A stretch of DNA of 64,000 nt from Drechslerella dactyloides (lineage: Eukaryota; Ascomycota; Orbiliomycetes; Orbiliales; Orbiliaceae), in assembly GCA_020064725.1 (NCBI GenBank), contig JAGTWJ010000002.1, positions 4,278,001-4,342,000 on the forward strand, read 5' to 3'. Under the pieces are notes generated by a model. The model made no database searches and was not told the DNA's origin. It saw nothing but the letters and a program-made list of their open reading frames with translations. A program made the translations under genes and the position numbers. Shown piece after piece: positions 1 to 10,987 of the stretch (its first letter is position 1; each line of letters begins with the position of its first letter).

Positions 1-925
1 TTTTTTTGCCGTACCGCCCCGTCGTGCCAAGTTGGTGAATCACATCCCTCACAGCCGGCAGCGCATACTCGACCATCCGGTCGACGTCACCCCGCGGCAT
101 CGTACTTAGCACGTAGTCTGCCACGACATTCGCATCCCGGCTGACGGGTCGGTTTATGCCCAAGCCGATCTTAAAGACTGACTCCCGCGGTATGCTGGTG
201 GCGATTGACGACAGACCGTTGTGACCCCCCGCCGAGCCGTCCTTCTTGAACTTGACGCTGCCGATGGGCTTCTCGAGTTCGTCGTGGAGGACTACGAGCA
301 TTGCTTTGTTGCGCTCCTGGCTCGGCAGGGAGATGGTGAAGGACTTCCAGGCCTTGCTGACGGCCGGCCCGGAGGCGTTCATGAAGGCTGTCGACTGGAA
401 GAGGGTGGTGCTATAGCTGGAGAGTTGTTCCGTTGGCTTTTTAGGCTTTTGCTTCGGTATGGGTTGGCCGTCGGATTGGATGAGTGTCGGAGGGGGAGTT
501 GAAGGCGGGGGTTCAACGGTGAAGGAGGGACCGTCAGCGGTGGGTCCACCGAAGTGACGGGAGGTGCGGAGGGGCGAGGCGGCCAGGTGTGGGAGGAGGA
601 TGTGGGCGGCGGAGTGGCGGGTCGCGAGGAGCTTTCCTGGATTGCCGATGGCGCAGATGAGGATGTGGCGGGTGCTCATCTCTGGGTCTTCTGGCGGGGT
701 CGCGGAAACTGTCGTCGAAGATGATGAAGCGGATGTAGAGGGTGGAGAGGCGGATGTATTAGTATATAAGGACGGTGATGCCTCCGGCGACAGTTCCGGC
801 GAGAGTTCTGGCGATAGTTCCGCGAGCGGTTCTTTCGAGGAAGAGTCTGCGTGTTGTTCGTGTTGGATGTGTTGTGCGGCCTGTTCGCGGCGCTGGCGCT
901 GGCGGCGCTTGCCCTTGATGCCCAT
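1..925 (-). CDS. Peptidyl-tRNA hydrolase, bacterial/mitochondrial type (Pth1), 3' end cut by window
   Basis: Pth releases tRNA from peptidyl-tRNAs dropped by stalled ribosomes; this family type normally serves mitochondria in fungi. The minus-strand frame is open from 925 to base 1. From the Met at 679 the family signature starts at once: STRHILICAIGNPG (GxGNPG), then LLATRHSAAH with the catalytic His region, FMNASGPAV, VVLHDELEKPIGSVKFKK, GGHNGLSSI and KIGLGINRP. These motifs appear in the family order. Two starts are possible. The Met at 679 matches the usual family start. The Met at 925 adds 82 residues: a basic head followed by Ser/Pro-rich sequence with LSPE repeats, possibly a targeting or disordered leader. 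No intron is needed. The C-terminal end and stop lie outside the window. The family call is secure; the start is not. Confidence 0.88.
   Translation of the reverse strand, partial: MGIKGKRRQRQRREQAAQHIQHEQHADSSSKEPLAELSPELSPELSPEASPSLYTNTSASPPSTSASSSSTTVSATPPEDPEMSTRHILICAIGNPGKLLATRHSAAHILLPHLAASPLRTSRHFGGPTADGPSFTVEPPPSTPPPTLIQSDGQPIPKQKPKKPTEQLSSYSTTLFQSTAFMNASGPAVSKAWKSFTISLPSQERNKAMLVVLHDELEKPIGSVKFKKDGSAGGHNGLSSIATSIPRESVFKIGLGINRPVSRDANVVADYVLSTMPRGDVDRMVEYALPAVRDVIHQLGTTGRYGKK
679..925 (-). other. N-terminal extension of Pth with 12-bp LSPE repeats
   Basis: In-frame leader between the two candidate starts of the hydrolase. It opens MGIKGKRRQRQRREQ, then has three or four copies of LSPE/SPE coded by near-identical 12-bp units around 783-830, then Ser/Thr-rich sequence. 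It has no stop and low complexity, so it may be coding leader or 5' UTR that happens to be open. Confidence 0.45.
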
Positions 926-1404
926 ATTAGATATTACGATTAGAGATTACGACTACCAGTATTGTATACTAGTTGGTATTGTAGAAATGTTTTTTTGTCT
1001 ATGATGAAGTTGAATGACGGCGAGAGAGAGAGTGTGGGTTTATATAATTGATGTAACTAGTCAGAGGATGCGGTCGCGGTGCGCAATTCCGGCGCTGAGT
1101 AATAGCGGTGTATGACAGTGAGTCTTGCTGCTGCATGCGCAGGTCGCCGGCTGTGCGATGAGTCGAACGCAACGGCGGTGCTGACACGGCGCAACCGGTG
1201 GGATTCATGCCTGGAACCGCATTAAACCAGGCAGGCTGATCTGAAATAAGACGCCTTCGCCGAGGCGGACTCGACGCTCGAGCCCGTATCTTGTGCGCTC
1301 GGTCGTGGGTTCGGTCGTACTGCTGTACGGCCGACTGTGCAACCTGATTTGTCGGCATGCGAACTCCACTCCGACGATATGTGCTGTACGACACGACGGC
1401 TAAA
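926..1404. other. Intergenic, no gene seen
   Basis: Upstream of the Pth gene and downstream of the small membrane protein gene, both on the minus strand. It should hold the Pth promoter. The open frames here have no recognisable composition or motif. Confidence 0.5.
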
Positions 1405-1752
1405 CTATGGCGACTGCCCTTTGAGACGCTCGCTCTCCCGTAGTCGGAATCGTACTTTCTTCTTCTTCTTCTTCGAGCTGCTGCTCTTCTCCGGCGGGCT
1501 GTCGCAAATTTCTGGGATGGTTTTGGAGTTGGGAGTGCAGGTCAGCGCTGGCGGTCGGCGTTTTGGCAGCGATGCGGGCAGGCTGCTGAGGGTGTCGTAG
1601 ATGGCGATAGTGAGGATGGCGAGGAAGGCGGTGGCCAGGAGGCCGAACAGGAAGACTGGCGGCGGGTATTTGTGGAGGAAGTTGTGGCATGCGTGAACGG
1701 CCTGCGAGGCCGTGTCCACTGTCGTGGTGTAGTAGCTGGTGTATTCTACCAT
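1405..1752 (-). CDS. Small single-pass membrane protein, function unknown
   Basis: An uninterrupted frame of 115 aa. Residues about 32-52 (PVFLFGLLATAFLAILTIA) form one strong transmembrane helix. A short N-terminal part rich in Tyr/Thr precedes it. The tail is Pro/Ser-rich and ends in a very basic stretch (six Lys, then VRFRLRESER). The architecture, a short luminal part, one helix and a basic tail, recurs in other small genes of this window (22.2 kb, 38.8-43.1 kb), but the shared motif of the 38.8-43.1 kb group is not present here. I do not recognise a family. An overlapping ORF in another frame (1400-1768) lacks such structure and is taken as its shadow. Confidence 0.6.
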   Translation of the reverse strand: MVEYTSYYTTTVDTASQAVHACHNFLHKYPPPVFLFGLLATAFLAILTIAIYDTLSSLPASLPKRRPPALTCTPNSKTIPEICDSPPEKSSSSKKKKKKVRFRLRESERLKGQSP

Positions 1753-2759
1753 CTTGTGATATTACCAAGGACAGCTATTCTGAATGGAGTTGACGATATC
1801 CACAGTTCCAGAATATCAAGTAGGTAAGCAACGTATGAGAGTTTATATAGACCGGATCGATAGCTGGTGGGGAATTTATAACTTTAGTTTGTATAAAATA
1901 TAATGCTGGGCGGAGCAGACGTCGTCATTGGAGCTGGGAAAAGGCGGCATGTGGCCATATATACACCGGTGCACCTACCGGCAAGTTGCGAGCCAGAATT
2001 AAGTTCACGGGGCCGATGCTCCACGTGTTTTACGTCTTGTATGCCTGCTACCAGCGATACACTGCCGTATGTTCGATGAACGTACGCGTAGACGATGCGT
2101 CGAACAGCTTGCTTTCACAGCGTCGTGACGGTATGACATCATGCATCATTAACTGGTGTGGCGATATACGTCGACGCACGTGGCCGAGCTAGGCCGGACT
2201 ATCATCTGAGCCAAGCAGTCCCTCTGCGAGACTGTCACTGGCTGGATCTGGAGTAAAGTGTGAGTACTGGATATGTGCATTCGTATAACTGGTCGTGACT
2301 CGTTCCGATATGTATCTCGGCGCGTAAGTGCAGTCACTGCAGAGGCCGTGTCGTGTCTGCGTCGAGATCTGTAGATGCATGCACATGCACCTGCAGGACC
2401 ATCCGGGTCTCCGGTGTGCAGCGTGTGTGTATGAAAGCGCAACGATCTAGGTGCACCGAGCAGCGGCAGACAGTGTCGATACGTACATACCATCGTCTTT
2501 AACCTGACCGTCCCGAGTCCCGAGTCCAGTGATTGATCTTAGATTGAGGCCGTGATATCGTGATGTTGGGGGCTGTTGCATTGGATGTGTTGTAGTATGT
2601 GGCTGCAGCATCGACGGCTTCAACACCATCTGGCCAAAGCTGCCCCGGCCTTCCCTCCCTCCTCCATCCACGCCACCACGCCACCCCGCTTCACCACCAC
2701 CGCCGCCGGCCCTCTCCCTCCCTCCGACCCATCGCCATCGCCATCGCCGGCAAGATCAA
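1753..2759. other. Intergenic between small membrane gene and SEC8
   Basis: About 1 kb without a convincing gene. The ORFs on both strands are short and of mixed composition. The last 120 bp before SEC8 are C-rich (CCACC/CCATCG runs), as in many fungal 5' leaders, and probably form the SEC8 5' UTR. Confidence 0.5.
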
Positions 2760-5700
2760 ATGGCTACCCTCCAGAACGGCAGCGTCCCCGAGCGGGATCC
2801 CCGTCGGGGCCGCGATCCCTACCAACGCGCCACCCCCAACGGCGGAGCATACCCGACACCCACGCCTGGCGCCAGCTTCAGCAGACAGCCGCCCCGCCCA
2901 CACCCCAACCAGCGCCTCGAAGCCCCGGGCAGCATCAGCGGCGGCCGGCGAGGTGCCCATACCGACCAGGAACCAGGCACTCCCCGGTCCGGATACCCTC
3001 CCCCACGACCCTTCGGTGATGGCGACCGACGCAGTCCCGCACCGCGAGACAGAGGCGACCCGTCGGCGAGCAGATCCAAGTCCCGCCGGCGCGGTGAACC
3101 AATGCAACCAAACATGAACGGCTCAGCGGAAGGAAGCGTGAGGCTCGCAGGATTGGCCGGTGCGTCTTGACTCTTCCTAGGAGACTACTGCTGCTGCTGC
3201 TGCTGTCGTGCTGTCTGAAGCTTGGGACTGGCATTAGACAGACGTTCTGATACAGCTGCTGACCGGTGCTGGTGCTGGTGTAGATGTCCTTGCGACCATC
3301 CGCCGCGACTGGGACTTTATGACCCGCGAGGACTGCATTCCTGTCCAAATCGCCCTACAGCTCAACGACCCCAGCTCTCTCGGCAAGGCGAGCCGTCTCA
3401 ACGACTTTCGAGTGATCAAGAAAGATCTGGAAATGGCCCTCCAAGCTGTCGTCAACGGTGGGTCGACGCATTAAACTCGCTGGCGGGATTCACGGGCTGA
3501 CCCCTGCCGTCCTCATAGAATACCATCAGGGATTTAACAGCTCCATTGGTACCTATCACAGCATCATGCGGCATATTAGCGCATCAGCGGCCAGAGTTCA
3601 GGACCTGAAACTGCGGCTGCAGAGCGCAAAGAAGGACTTGACGTCGGAAAAGCCAGAAGTCAAGAATCTGGCGGTGGAAACTCAAGTCTACGAAAGCATG
3701 CTGCAGACACTGGGCCAGATGTACGTCATCACTTCCAACTGACCCGACGGGCAGAATCGCTAATACGCGTGGAAAACAGCGAATTGCTCCGCGACGTCCC
3801 CGAGAAGCTCGACCTGCGGATGGGTGAGAAGCGCTTCCTAACCGCCGTCGACATTCTCATGGAGGGCCTCAAGAACATCAATAAGCCAGACTTGAAGGGC
3901 ATCGGGGCGCTGCAAGACTTGAGACGCGGACTCCAAGACCAGGAAACTTCGCTGGCTGAGATCCTGGTCGAAGAACTGCATTCACATCTCTATCTGAAAT
4001 CTCCCTACTGCGACGGCCGATGGAAACCCTACTCTGGTCAGAAGGAAAATAAGGCGTCCGACCATCTGCTTGGCAGCGATGTCATCACCCAGACCGCTGT
4101 TGCGAAACGCTTCCTCGACACCTTTCTCGAAACCGAAGACCTCACCAAGGAGATGGTGGAGGATGCGTCGAAGAATATCGAAGCCGAGAGCTTACACTAC
4201 ATCCGCCTATTAATAGAATCTCTACACAAGCTCGGCCGTCTGCCTGCGGCTATAGAACAGATTTCGCAGCGTCTGCCAGTTGAGTTGAACAAGGTTGTCG
4301 AGAAAACAAACCTTGAAGTCGATTCACGGCACCCCGCCTCATTCCGCGGACTGTCAAAGCCCCTGAAAGACGGCAAGGCGATCGACTCTGTCCTGTCCGA
4401 GAAGGACGAGCGGGTGGAGGTTCTCAACGACTTGCTCTACACATTGTACTCCAAGTTCGAGGCGATACTGGAAGGTCACCGCGTCGTACATGATGTCGTC
4501 AAGGCTATCAGCAAGCGCGACTGGTCGAAGGACTCGTCGTCGACGCTGTCGAGCGGGTTTCTGGAAATCTGGAAGCTGCTGCAGAGCGAGACGAGGTCGC
4601 TACTCCATGACTACATTACCGCGAATGAGAGCAGGATAGCCACCAATGCTCCAAAGGCCGCACAGAACTCCGTGAATACCATCCTCGGCACCAAGTCCGC
4701 CATGCTGAACAAGAGGGTTAGCATATATATCCCACACCTTTCCCCATTGAGCTAGCTAACGGTGTTGCAGCGAATGTTCAAGTTTGGAAGTCCGGATAGC
4801 GTGGATGCGGCGACGAAGTCGAACCAAGAAGACCTGGAGGCGATTCTTAAGGCCAACGTCCCCGGTCTCGTGCAAGACTCCGCCGTTCCTGCTATACGAG
4901 AGGAGGAAACGCAGATCAGTGACGGGTCAGCGACCGGCCGCAAGCTGCTGATTGAATCCACAGTCTTCAACATGGGCCATCTGCTGTCGCCATCCTTGCA
5001 GTTCCTCAACCACGTCAAAGACATCGTCCCGCCGGGGTAAGTCGAATATCTATCGTTGAGGTGCACAAATGTATGCTAACGCTGGAAACTGGCTAGTCTG
5101 GGTGTTGCACCGAGCACCTTTACATCCTTCCTTGACGACTTCCTGGTCAACGTCTTCCTACCGCAGCTCGAGGATACCCTTCGAGAGCTTGCAGCACAGA
5201 CGACCGGCGAGCTGGACGCCTTCCAACCAGACCCGCAGTGGAAGAACGTCGCTCAACGGCCCGTAATGAAGGGCACAGCTGGCTTCCTGAGCCTCATCAC
5301 AGCTATCTGTCGAATGCTGGATAGCCTCCCGCACGACCAGTCGTTCAGCCAGCTGATCGTTGATTTACTCACGGACTACTACGAGAAGTGCCATGCCTAT
5401 TTCCGAAGTAAGTGGTTCAGATATTATATATAATTGTCTGTGGTTGTGCTGACATGGCAATAGATCTGGTTCAACGCGACAAGACGGTTGTGCACGAAGG
5501 TGTTTTTATCCTGAAGAAGAGCGCGGCGTGGGTGCAGCCCGGTGATCTGGAGTCGACGATGCGGCAGATGTGGGCCGATCCCACGGTCTTCCACGACTAC
5601 CTGTACAAGGAGACTCTCGTCTACGCCAAGCTCAAGGGCAAGGATGGCGTCGCCTTTGAAGACATCATCTCCGACCGAAAGACGATATACAACCTCTGCG

Positions 5701-6699
5701 TTCTATACAACAGCATGGTACGTTATCCCCTCCTTTCAAACCTTGGCACCGGGCCTAGCTGATAAGATGTTCCAGAACTGGTTCTCGCGGAAACTGCAGA
5801 AACTACGCCAGGTAACCGAGCTCGAAGACCCGAGCAAAGACGAAGGCACGCGCACGCGCCGCTGGACAACTGTCAACTCACAGCTGGCCCGCGACTCCGC
5901 CTCGCCGGTCTTCCTCCCGCTCTCCAAAGACCTCGCCGAGGCGTTCGACGGCGTCGTAAACACGTACACTGAGCTCGCCAACACCATTCTCTTCACACTA
6001 CGCGCAGAAGCGCGCACGCACGCGGCGCATTACATTGACGTTACGATGCAGCAGACCTCATGGGTACTCGAGAACGAGGCGTCGGAAGCTGACGCGGCGA
6101 TTCTATCGCTCAACAGCGAGCTCGTCTGGTTCGACCAGGACGTGACGAGTCTGCTGCGCAAGGAGGAGGAGCGGTTCGTCAAAGCGGGACTAGGCATCTA
6201 CCTTGACCATCTGCTCATCCGCGGATGTGGTATGATCAAGCGGATGAATCGGCATGGTGTTGAGAAGATGCTGCTGGATATCCTTGTGTTGCAGCAGAAT
6301 TTGAGGAATCTGCTGCTTGAGGATGGGGTTGTCGGGGACGGAAGGGAGGAGCAGCAGCGGGAGATTGTGACGTTGAAGCGCAGTGATGATTATTGGCGGA
6401 TGTTCAATACCGGACCGGAGGTGAGTGCCAGCCATATCTATACAACATACCCGTATTTCCCCGGCGTGTATTGGTGTAGAAGGGATAAGGTTGCTGACGG
6501 GGTTGTGAAATTGTAGGATTTGCTGCAGCGGGCGAAGGATGGGACGCTCACGTACTCGTACGACGAGCTGAAAGATCTGGTGACGCTGTGGTACTCGGAG
6601 AACATGAAGATTGGGAACAGGCGAGAGTCGACGCTGGCGGCGCGACGCAGCCTGAACGACCATTTGATCCAGCTGAGCGAGTTGATGTGGGACAAATAA
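2760..6699 (+). CDS. SEC8: Exocyst complex component Sec8
   Basis: Sec8 is one of the eight exocyst subunits that tether secretory vesicles to the plasma membrane. Nine exons keep phase: 2760-3159, 3284-3457, 3519-3720, 3780-4716, 4771-5036, 5097-5407, 5464-5717, 5776-6420 and 6517-6699, giving 1,123 aa, a normal length for fungal Sec8. Residues 1-135 are a disordered Pro/Arg/Gly-rich head. The conserved Sec8 N-domain follows: a WDFMTRED segment, ALQLNDPSSLGKASRL, EYHQGFNSSIGTYHSIM, a coiled-coil-like helix, then EKRFLTAVDIL and EELHSHLYLKSPY. The end reads LNDHLIQLSELMWDK. All introns have GT-AG ends. The first (124 bp) carries a (CTG)6 run. The gene is convergent with the aminopeptidase gene downstream. 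Confidence 0.93.
3188..3205. repeat. (CTG)6 microsatellite in SEC8 intron 1
   Basis: Six CTG units inside the first intron of SEC8, between the donor at 3160 and the acceptor ending at 3283. They are not translated in the spliced model. Confidence 0.9.
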
Positions 6700-7634
6700 A
6701 CATATCATGCTCCTCTACTTTCCATTCCCATATCCATACCTTTTGGGTGGTGAGAGTTGAGCGCGGTAGGTAGGTCGGTGGTTGGTTATGTAATGAACAG
6801 GTGTGGAGACGATGTAGGAGGGTTTCTGTTATTGTCTAATCCTAATTCTGTCGAAGCTTTTCCTAACATTTACCGACCTCCTTACCCTTTACCGTCCTCT
6901 GCTCTTCTTCCTCCTTTTTATCCTACCATCTCTCTTGGGAGACGAACGCTACCGTACATATGCGCTTGCAGCTTGCAATGCCGATTTCTATCTACCGGGT
7001 GGAGCGATCGACGTGTACATGTACATTATATTACTCACCCTGTTTCTTGACCGTTTGTACCACGCATGCATGTTCTGTTGGTTAGCCTGTCTGCCTGTCT
7101 GCAGCGTCTTCGTTGAATTTGTACCTGTAGTGCACTGTTTTTGCCTGCATGTTGTTTAGTATACTGCGTGCATGGCCAGCTTGTAGTATGCCGTGTCTCT
7201 GATGATTTTATGCGAGGCGTCGTTGGAGTTTTTGCCTGCAAGATTCTTTTGGGGATACTTAATTTATAATTTGCAGCAATTAATCGATCGGCATATTTAG
7301 AGTGTCTCATTATATATATACCGTCGTGTATGCATATACATCCAGGAGGCATCGCGCACGAGACTACGTTGAGGAAATTTTGTTGTGGTCGATCTATAGA
7401 CGCGACGGTGGGATGTAGGCCCTTTATAAAGTATGCCGTATAGTAATGCATTCGCGATATTGGTGGACGGCGAACTGAGTAAGTAGACGTACAAATATGC
7501 ATACATCGTAGAAACATTCAACGTGAAAAGCCGCCTCTGGCACCTAGTCCTCGAGGCTACAAAGGAAAGTTATATCGACGACACACGCGAATCCAAGCTG
7601 ATTTCCACGAGAGACCCGATAGCCCCTCCATGCT
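6700..7634. other. Convergent intergenic region SEC8 / aminopeptidase
   Basis: The 3' flanks of two converging genes. The sequence is T-rich after the SEC8 stop and carries TATATA runs near 7310. No ORF here looks like a gene. It should contain both polyadenylation sites. Confidence 0.5.
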
Positions 7635-10107
7635 TTAATACGGTGCCGTCTCACGCTTCAGCCACTTGAGCGCGCGCTCGTCGTGCGACAGCAACGGGCT
7701 TGTCTTCTCCCAGACTTCGGCGTGGTAAGCGTTGATGTAGGCCAATTCGTCGGGAGTCAAGAGCTTGGTGTCGACGAGCTTGCGGCACATGGGCACCATT
7801 GTGACGGTTTCGAAGCCCCAGAAGGGCTTTGTCTCATCGAACTTGTGCTCTGTCTTTGCGGGGACGACGAAAAAGATGTCTATCGGTTACAGAATGCGGT
7901 TAGTCGTCTGTCGTATACCCTTATATCGTAGCTACGGTCTCGGAACGTGTAGTTATGCTTAGGTGTTAAAAGCTTACTTTCAATTCGGATACCGAATTTG
8001 CCATCCTCGTAGTATCCCGGCTCGTTCGACAGCACGTTCCCAAGCTCGAGCGCGACCTCGGACAGCTGGATCCGCGTGCCGATGCCCTGGGGACCCTCGT
8101 GCACGTTGAGGAACGAGCCGACGCCGTGGCCGGTGCCGTGGCGGTAGTCGAGGCCCTGCGCCCAGAGGAACTGGCGGGCGATGCAGTCGAGCTGGTAGCC
8201 GCTGATGCCCTTGGGGAAGACGGTGCGCGCGAGGGCAATGTTGCCTTTGAGGACTAGCGTGTAGGATTTGGTTTCCATGTCCGTTGGGGTGCCGAAGTGG
8301 AGCGTGCGGGTCGTGTCGGTTGTGCCGTCGTAGTATTGCGCGCCGGAGTCCTGCCCGTCGGTTAGAAGATGTGATAAGTAGGGGCAAGGTGGGGGTGAGG
8401 ATTGCTCACGCAAAGGTAGATGGCGGCTGGGTCGATCTTGGAGCATGTCGGGCGCTCGGGGTGGTAGTGGATGACGGCGGCGTTCGCACCTGTTGAAGAA
8501 ATGGTGCCGAAGGAGAGGCCGACAAAGTTTTCCTTGGCCCTGTGGTGGATGTTAGATGGAAAGCTACAGCGGTGGTTTTGCATGGTATATTGGGACGTAC
8601 TTTCTGAATGCTTCGAGTTTGTCCGAGGCGTCGACTTCGTCGAGTGCGACACCGGTGAGAAGTTGCTCCTCAAGCCAGGCAAAGTACCTAATAGTGTTAG
8701 TTGTAGCTCGGGATTGACTGGTTGGTGGGGAACATACTCAATTAAGGCTACACCGTCACGGATATGGCAGTTTCTCATCCCTTCGAGCTCAGTCTCATTC
8801 TTGACGGCTTTGGCAGTGGTGACCGGAGACCTGGCTTCCTCGAGCCGTTTCTCGCCGATAGCCTTTGCCAGCGCCCAGCTCGCGTTGGAGGGGAACAGGA
8901 ACTTCTGCGGCTCGCTTGCATTTTCGTCGACGGTTGATTCGCTGAGTGCGGCGATGCTGGCGAGGTAGGGTTCGTAGTCTGCGATCTCGACATGAGAGCC
9001 TAGGTGCTGCTTGAGTTCTTCGGTGACCTGGCTGGGGTTGATGTAGAGGGTGGCCTTTGTGGGTGTGACAACCGCGTAGCAGAAGAAGACTGGGTTGTAC
9101 GGAATGCTGTGTTTTCCATTAATATCAGATGCACCACCATAAGGAAAAGAATAAGAGCTTACTCGCTGCCTGTGGTGAGAAAACTTCATTAGTATTTCTT
9201 GTTTTGCGAATCAGTGTGTCTCGGAGCGTATCACCTCTAATGTTGAAGAGCCACATAATTTCGTCCAGGCCGCTGAGGACCACCCCATGACTCTTCTGCT
9301 TCTGAAGCACCTTGCGCACATCTTCAAGCTTCTCGGGAAAGTCCTTGCCTGCGAACTTTTTGTCGAGGATGATGACAGGCTCGCTTGGTCGTTTTGGTCG
9401 AGTTTGACCCCATACTTGATCGATCAGGTTGGCGGTCATAGCGACGAGCTCCTTGCCACCTTTCTTCTGGATCTTCTTTTCGAGAGACTTTGCAGATGCT
9501 ACATAGAGATGTTAGGCACAACCCTGAAAATTCCAAAGTATGTGTGATATACCGAATGTGACCAAGGAGGCATCCACGCCGACTGTCTTGCCTCCAGCGG
9601 CTTGTTCCGCAACCCTACATATTGATGTTCCATGAGTACGTAATGAACCGTAGATATAAAGATGACAAGGATTCATTACCAGTCGCTCCAAGTTGGGACA
9701 TCGGGCATTCCCTGCTTCAGGAGCACCCAATTGTCGTCAAGCTGCTGCGCAGCCTGGTTGAAATATCTTCCATCAGTTGACAGAGCAGCCTTGTCTTCCG
9801 TGATCAGGGCCCAGCCTGCAGATCCGGTGAAGCCAGTGATGAATTCTGATAATCACAGGAAAACTATGGGTTAATCATATGCTAATAACTCAAATAGCGT
9901 GGACGGTTTCTACCTCGGCGACCGTCGCATGGGGACGTGTACTCGGACTGGTGAGCGTCTTCAGACGGGACAACTAGAATCCAACAGCTGATTAGCAATT
10001 TCATCTCTGATGCGTCAGGATGGAGACATCAACCTACTGTAGATATCAACATTGTGTTCCTTCATCAGCTTTCGCAAGGCTGCGAGCTTTTCAGTGGTGT
10101 TCGCCAT
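7635..10107 (-). CDS. ampp: Xaa-Pro aminopeptidase P (M24B), with a 7-nt microexon
   Basis: This enzyme removes N-terminal residues that precede proline, using a two-metal centre. Eleven exons in minus order keep phase: 10107-10038, 9973-9914, 9845-9680, 9614-9553, 9498-9235, 9169-9163, 9106-8738, 8687-8601, 8539-8410, 8350-7978 and 7879-7635, for 610 aa, the usual size. Family blocks are clear: VPSEDAHQSEY, REFITGFTGSAG, LSTDGRYFNQA, DEIMWLFNIRGSDIPYNPVF. The metal ligands are visible as D406 and D417 (DSGAQYYDGTTD), H480 (GTGHGVG), E515 (NEPGYYED) and E529 (GIRIEN). The GSD of RGSDIPY is coded by the microexon at 9163-9169; without it the frame breaks. The frame is also open upstream to a Met at 10404, which would add 99 residues ending RHVSTAAEF, mitochondrial-presequence-like. 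The gene is divergent from the O-methyltransferase. Confidence 0.92.
9163..9169 (-). other. 7-nt microexon of the aminopeptidase gene
   Basis: On the minus strand, CACAG then GCAGCGA then GTAAGC. Exon 5 ends in phase 1 and exon 7 starts in phase 2; these seven bases restore the frame and code the conserved Gly-Ser-Asp before IPYNPVF. Reading through the donor gives an immediate TAA stop. Confidence 0.82.
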
Positions 10108-10404
10108 GGTGAACTCGGCAGCGGTGGAAACGTGTCGCTGTTGGCGAAGATTGGCGAATGGACGGTGTCTCAAGCACGTCAAGCTCCAAGCCGGACGCTG
10201 TTCGCGAAGAAGTCCCTGCGAATGGTTATCCCGAGGTCGCGAATTGGGTCTCGGATGGTAGACGCGGGCAACGACGTGAAGTTGTCGTCGAGAGAGGCAG
10301 AAGTAGCGGCCGGGGGGTGTCGCACGGGTCCGACAGGCGGCAATGAGACACGACAGCGGGGAAATCGGCAGCGCAGACGATAGCGGCCGAATGCTGCGGA
10401 ACAT
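10108..10404 (-). other. Possible N-terminal leader of the aminopeptidase
   Basis: The frame stays open for 99 codons upstream of the conserved MANTTEKLAALRKLM start, back to MFRSIRPLSSALPISP at 10404. It is rich in Arg, Ser and Ala and poor in acidic residues, and ends RQQRHVSTAAEFT, as mitochondrial leaders of fungal homologues do. It is either a targeting leader (alternative start) or an open 5' UTR. Confidence 0.45.
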
Positions 10405-10987
10405 AGAGCGCAGAGAAAGACAGTACCAAGATTTCCTGGCGGCGCCCACCTTATATATGCCGTTACTATCCTGCAATGCAACCGTCAAACTGGGAACTCT
10501 TCCTGCGGGCTAGGCCGTCGACTAGCTGCGGCTTCAGAAGTAGGATATCATGTAATTGCAATTTGCAACCTGCAACTTGCCCCGCAGCTTCAGACGATAA
10601 GCCGCTCCAAAGAGGGAGGTCCTCGCCCTGCGCACCTGCCGTTCGAGAGCACGATAGCTGATAAGTACGTGCCCACGAGCCGGCATCTCGGACAGAGTTT
10701 GAGCAGGTGCCGTGGGACCTTCCTCATGACAGGCACGAGCCTACTGCCGGGTCCCGGCTGACCTCCGGGCGTGCTCCGGACCCCTCTCCCGGGAGCACGG
10801 GGCTTCCCGGGGCGCGGGGCCGGACAAAAATCCAACACGCCAACGTCCTCCCAACACCGCTTCACATGTCACAGGTCCATCCGGGGATATCCGAAGCAGC
10901 ACCCAAAGACGCCATCAAGTCGACCGAACGGGCTCAAATTGAAGTTGAAGTATCTGAGTATTCGTCGTATTCGCGTCGCTTTTCACA
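10405..10987. promoter_or_regulatory. Shared divergent promoter region, aminopeptidase / O-methyltransferase
   Basis: A 0.6-kb gap between two gene starts pointing away from each other. It should contain both promoters. A GC-rich stretch lies at about 10740-10830. No specific operator can be named by eye. Confidence 0.4.

Noticed and set aside
8362..9189. Single 275-codon minus ORF as the whole aminopeptidase piece
   Set aside because: It reads through three introns and ends in non-family sequence; the spliced model restores the conserved blocks.
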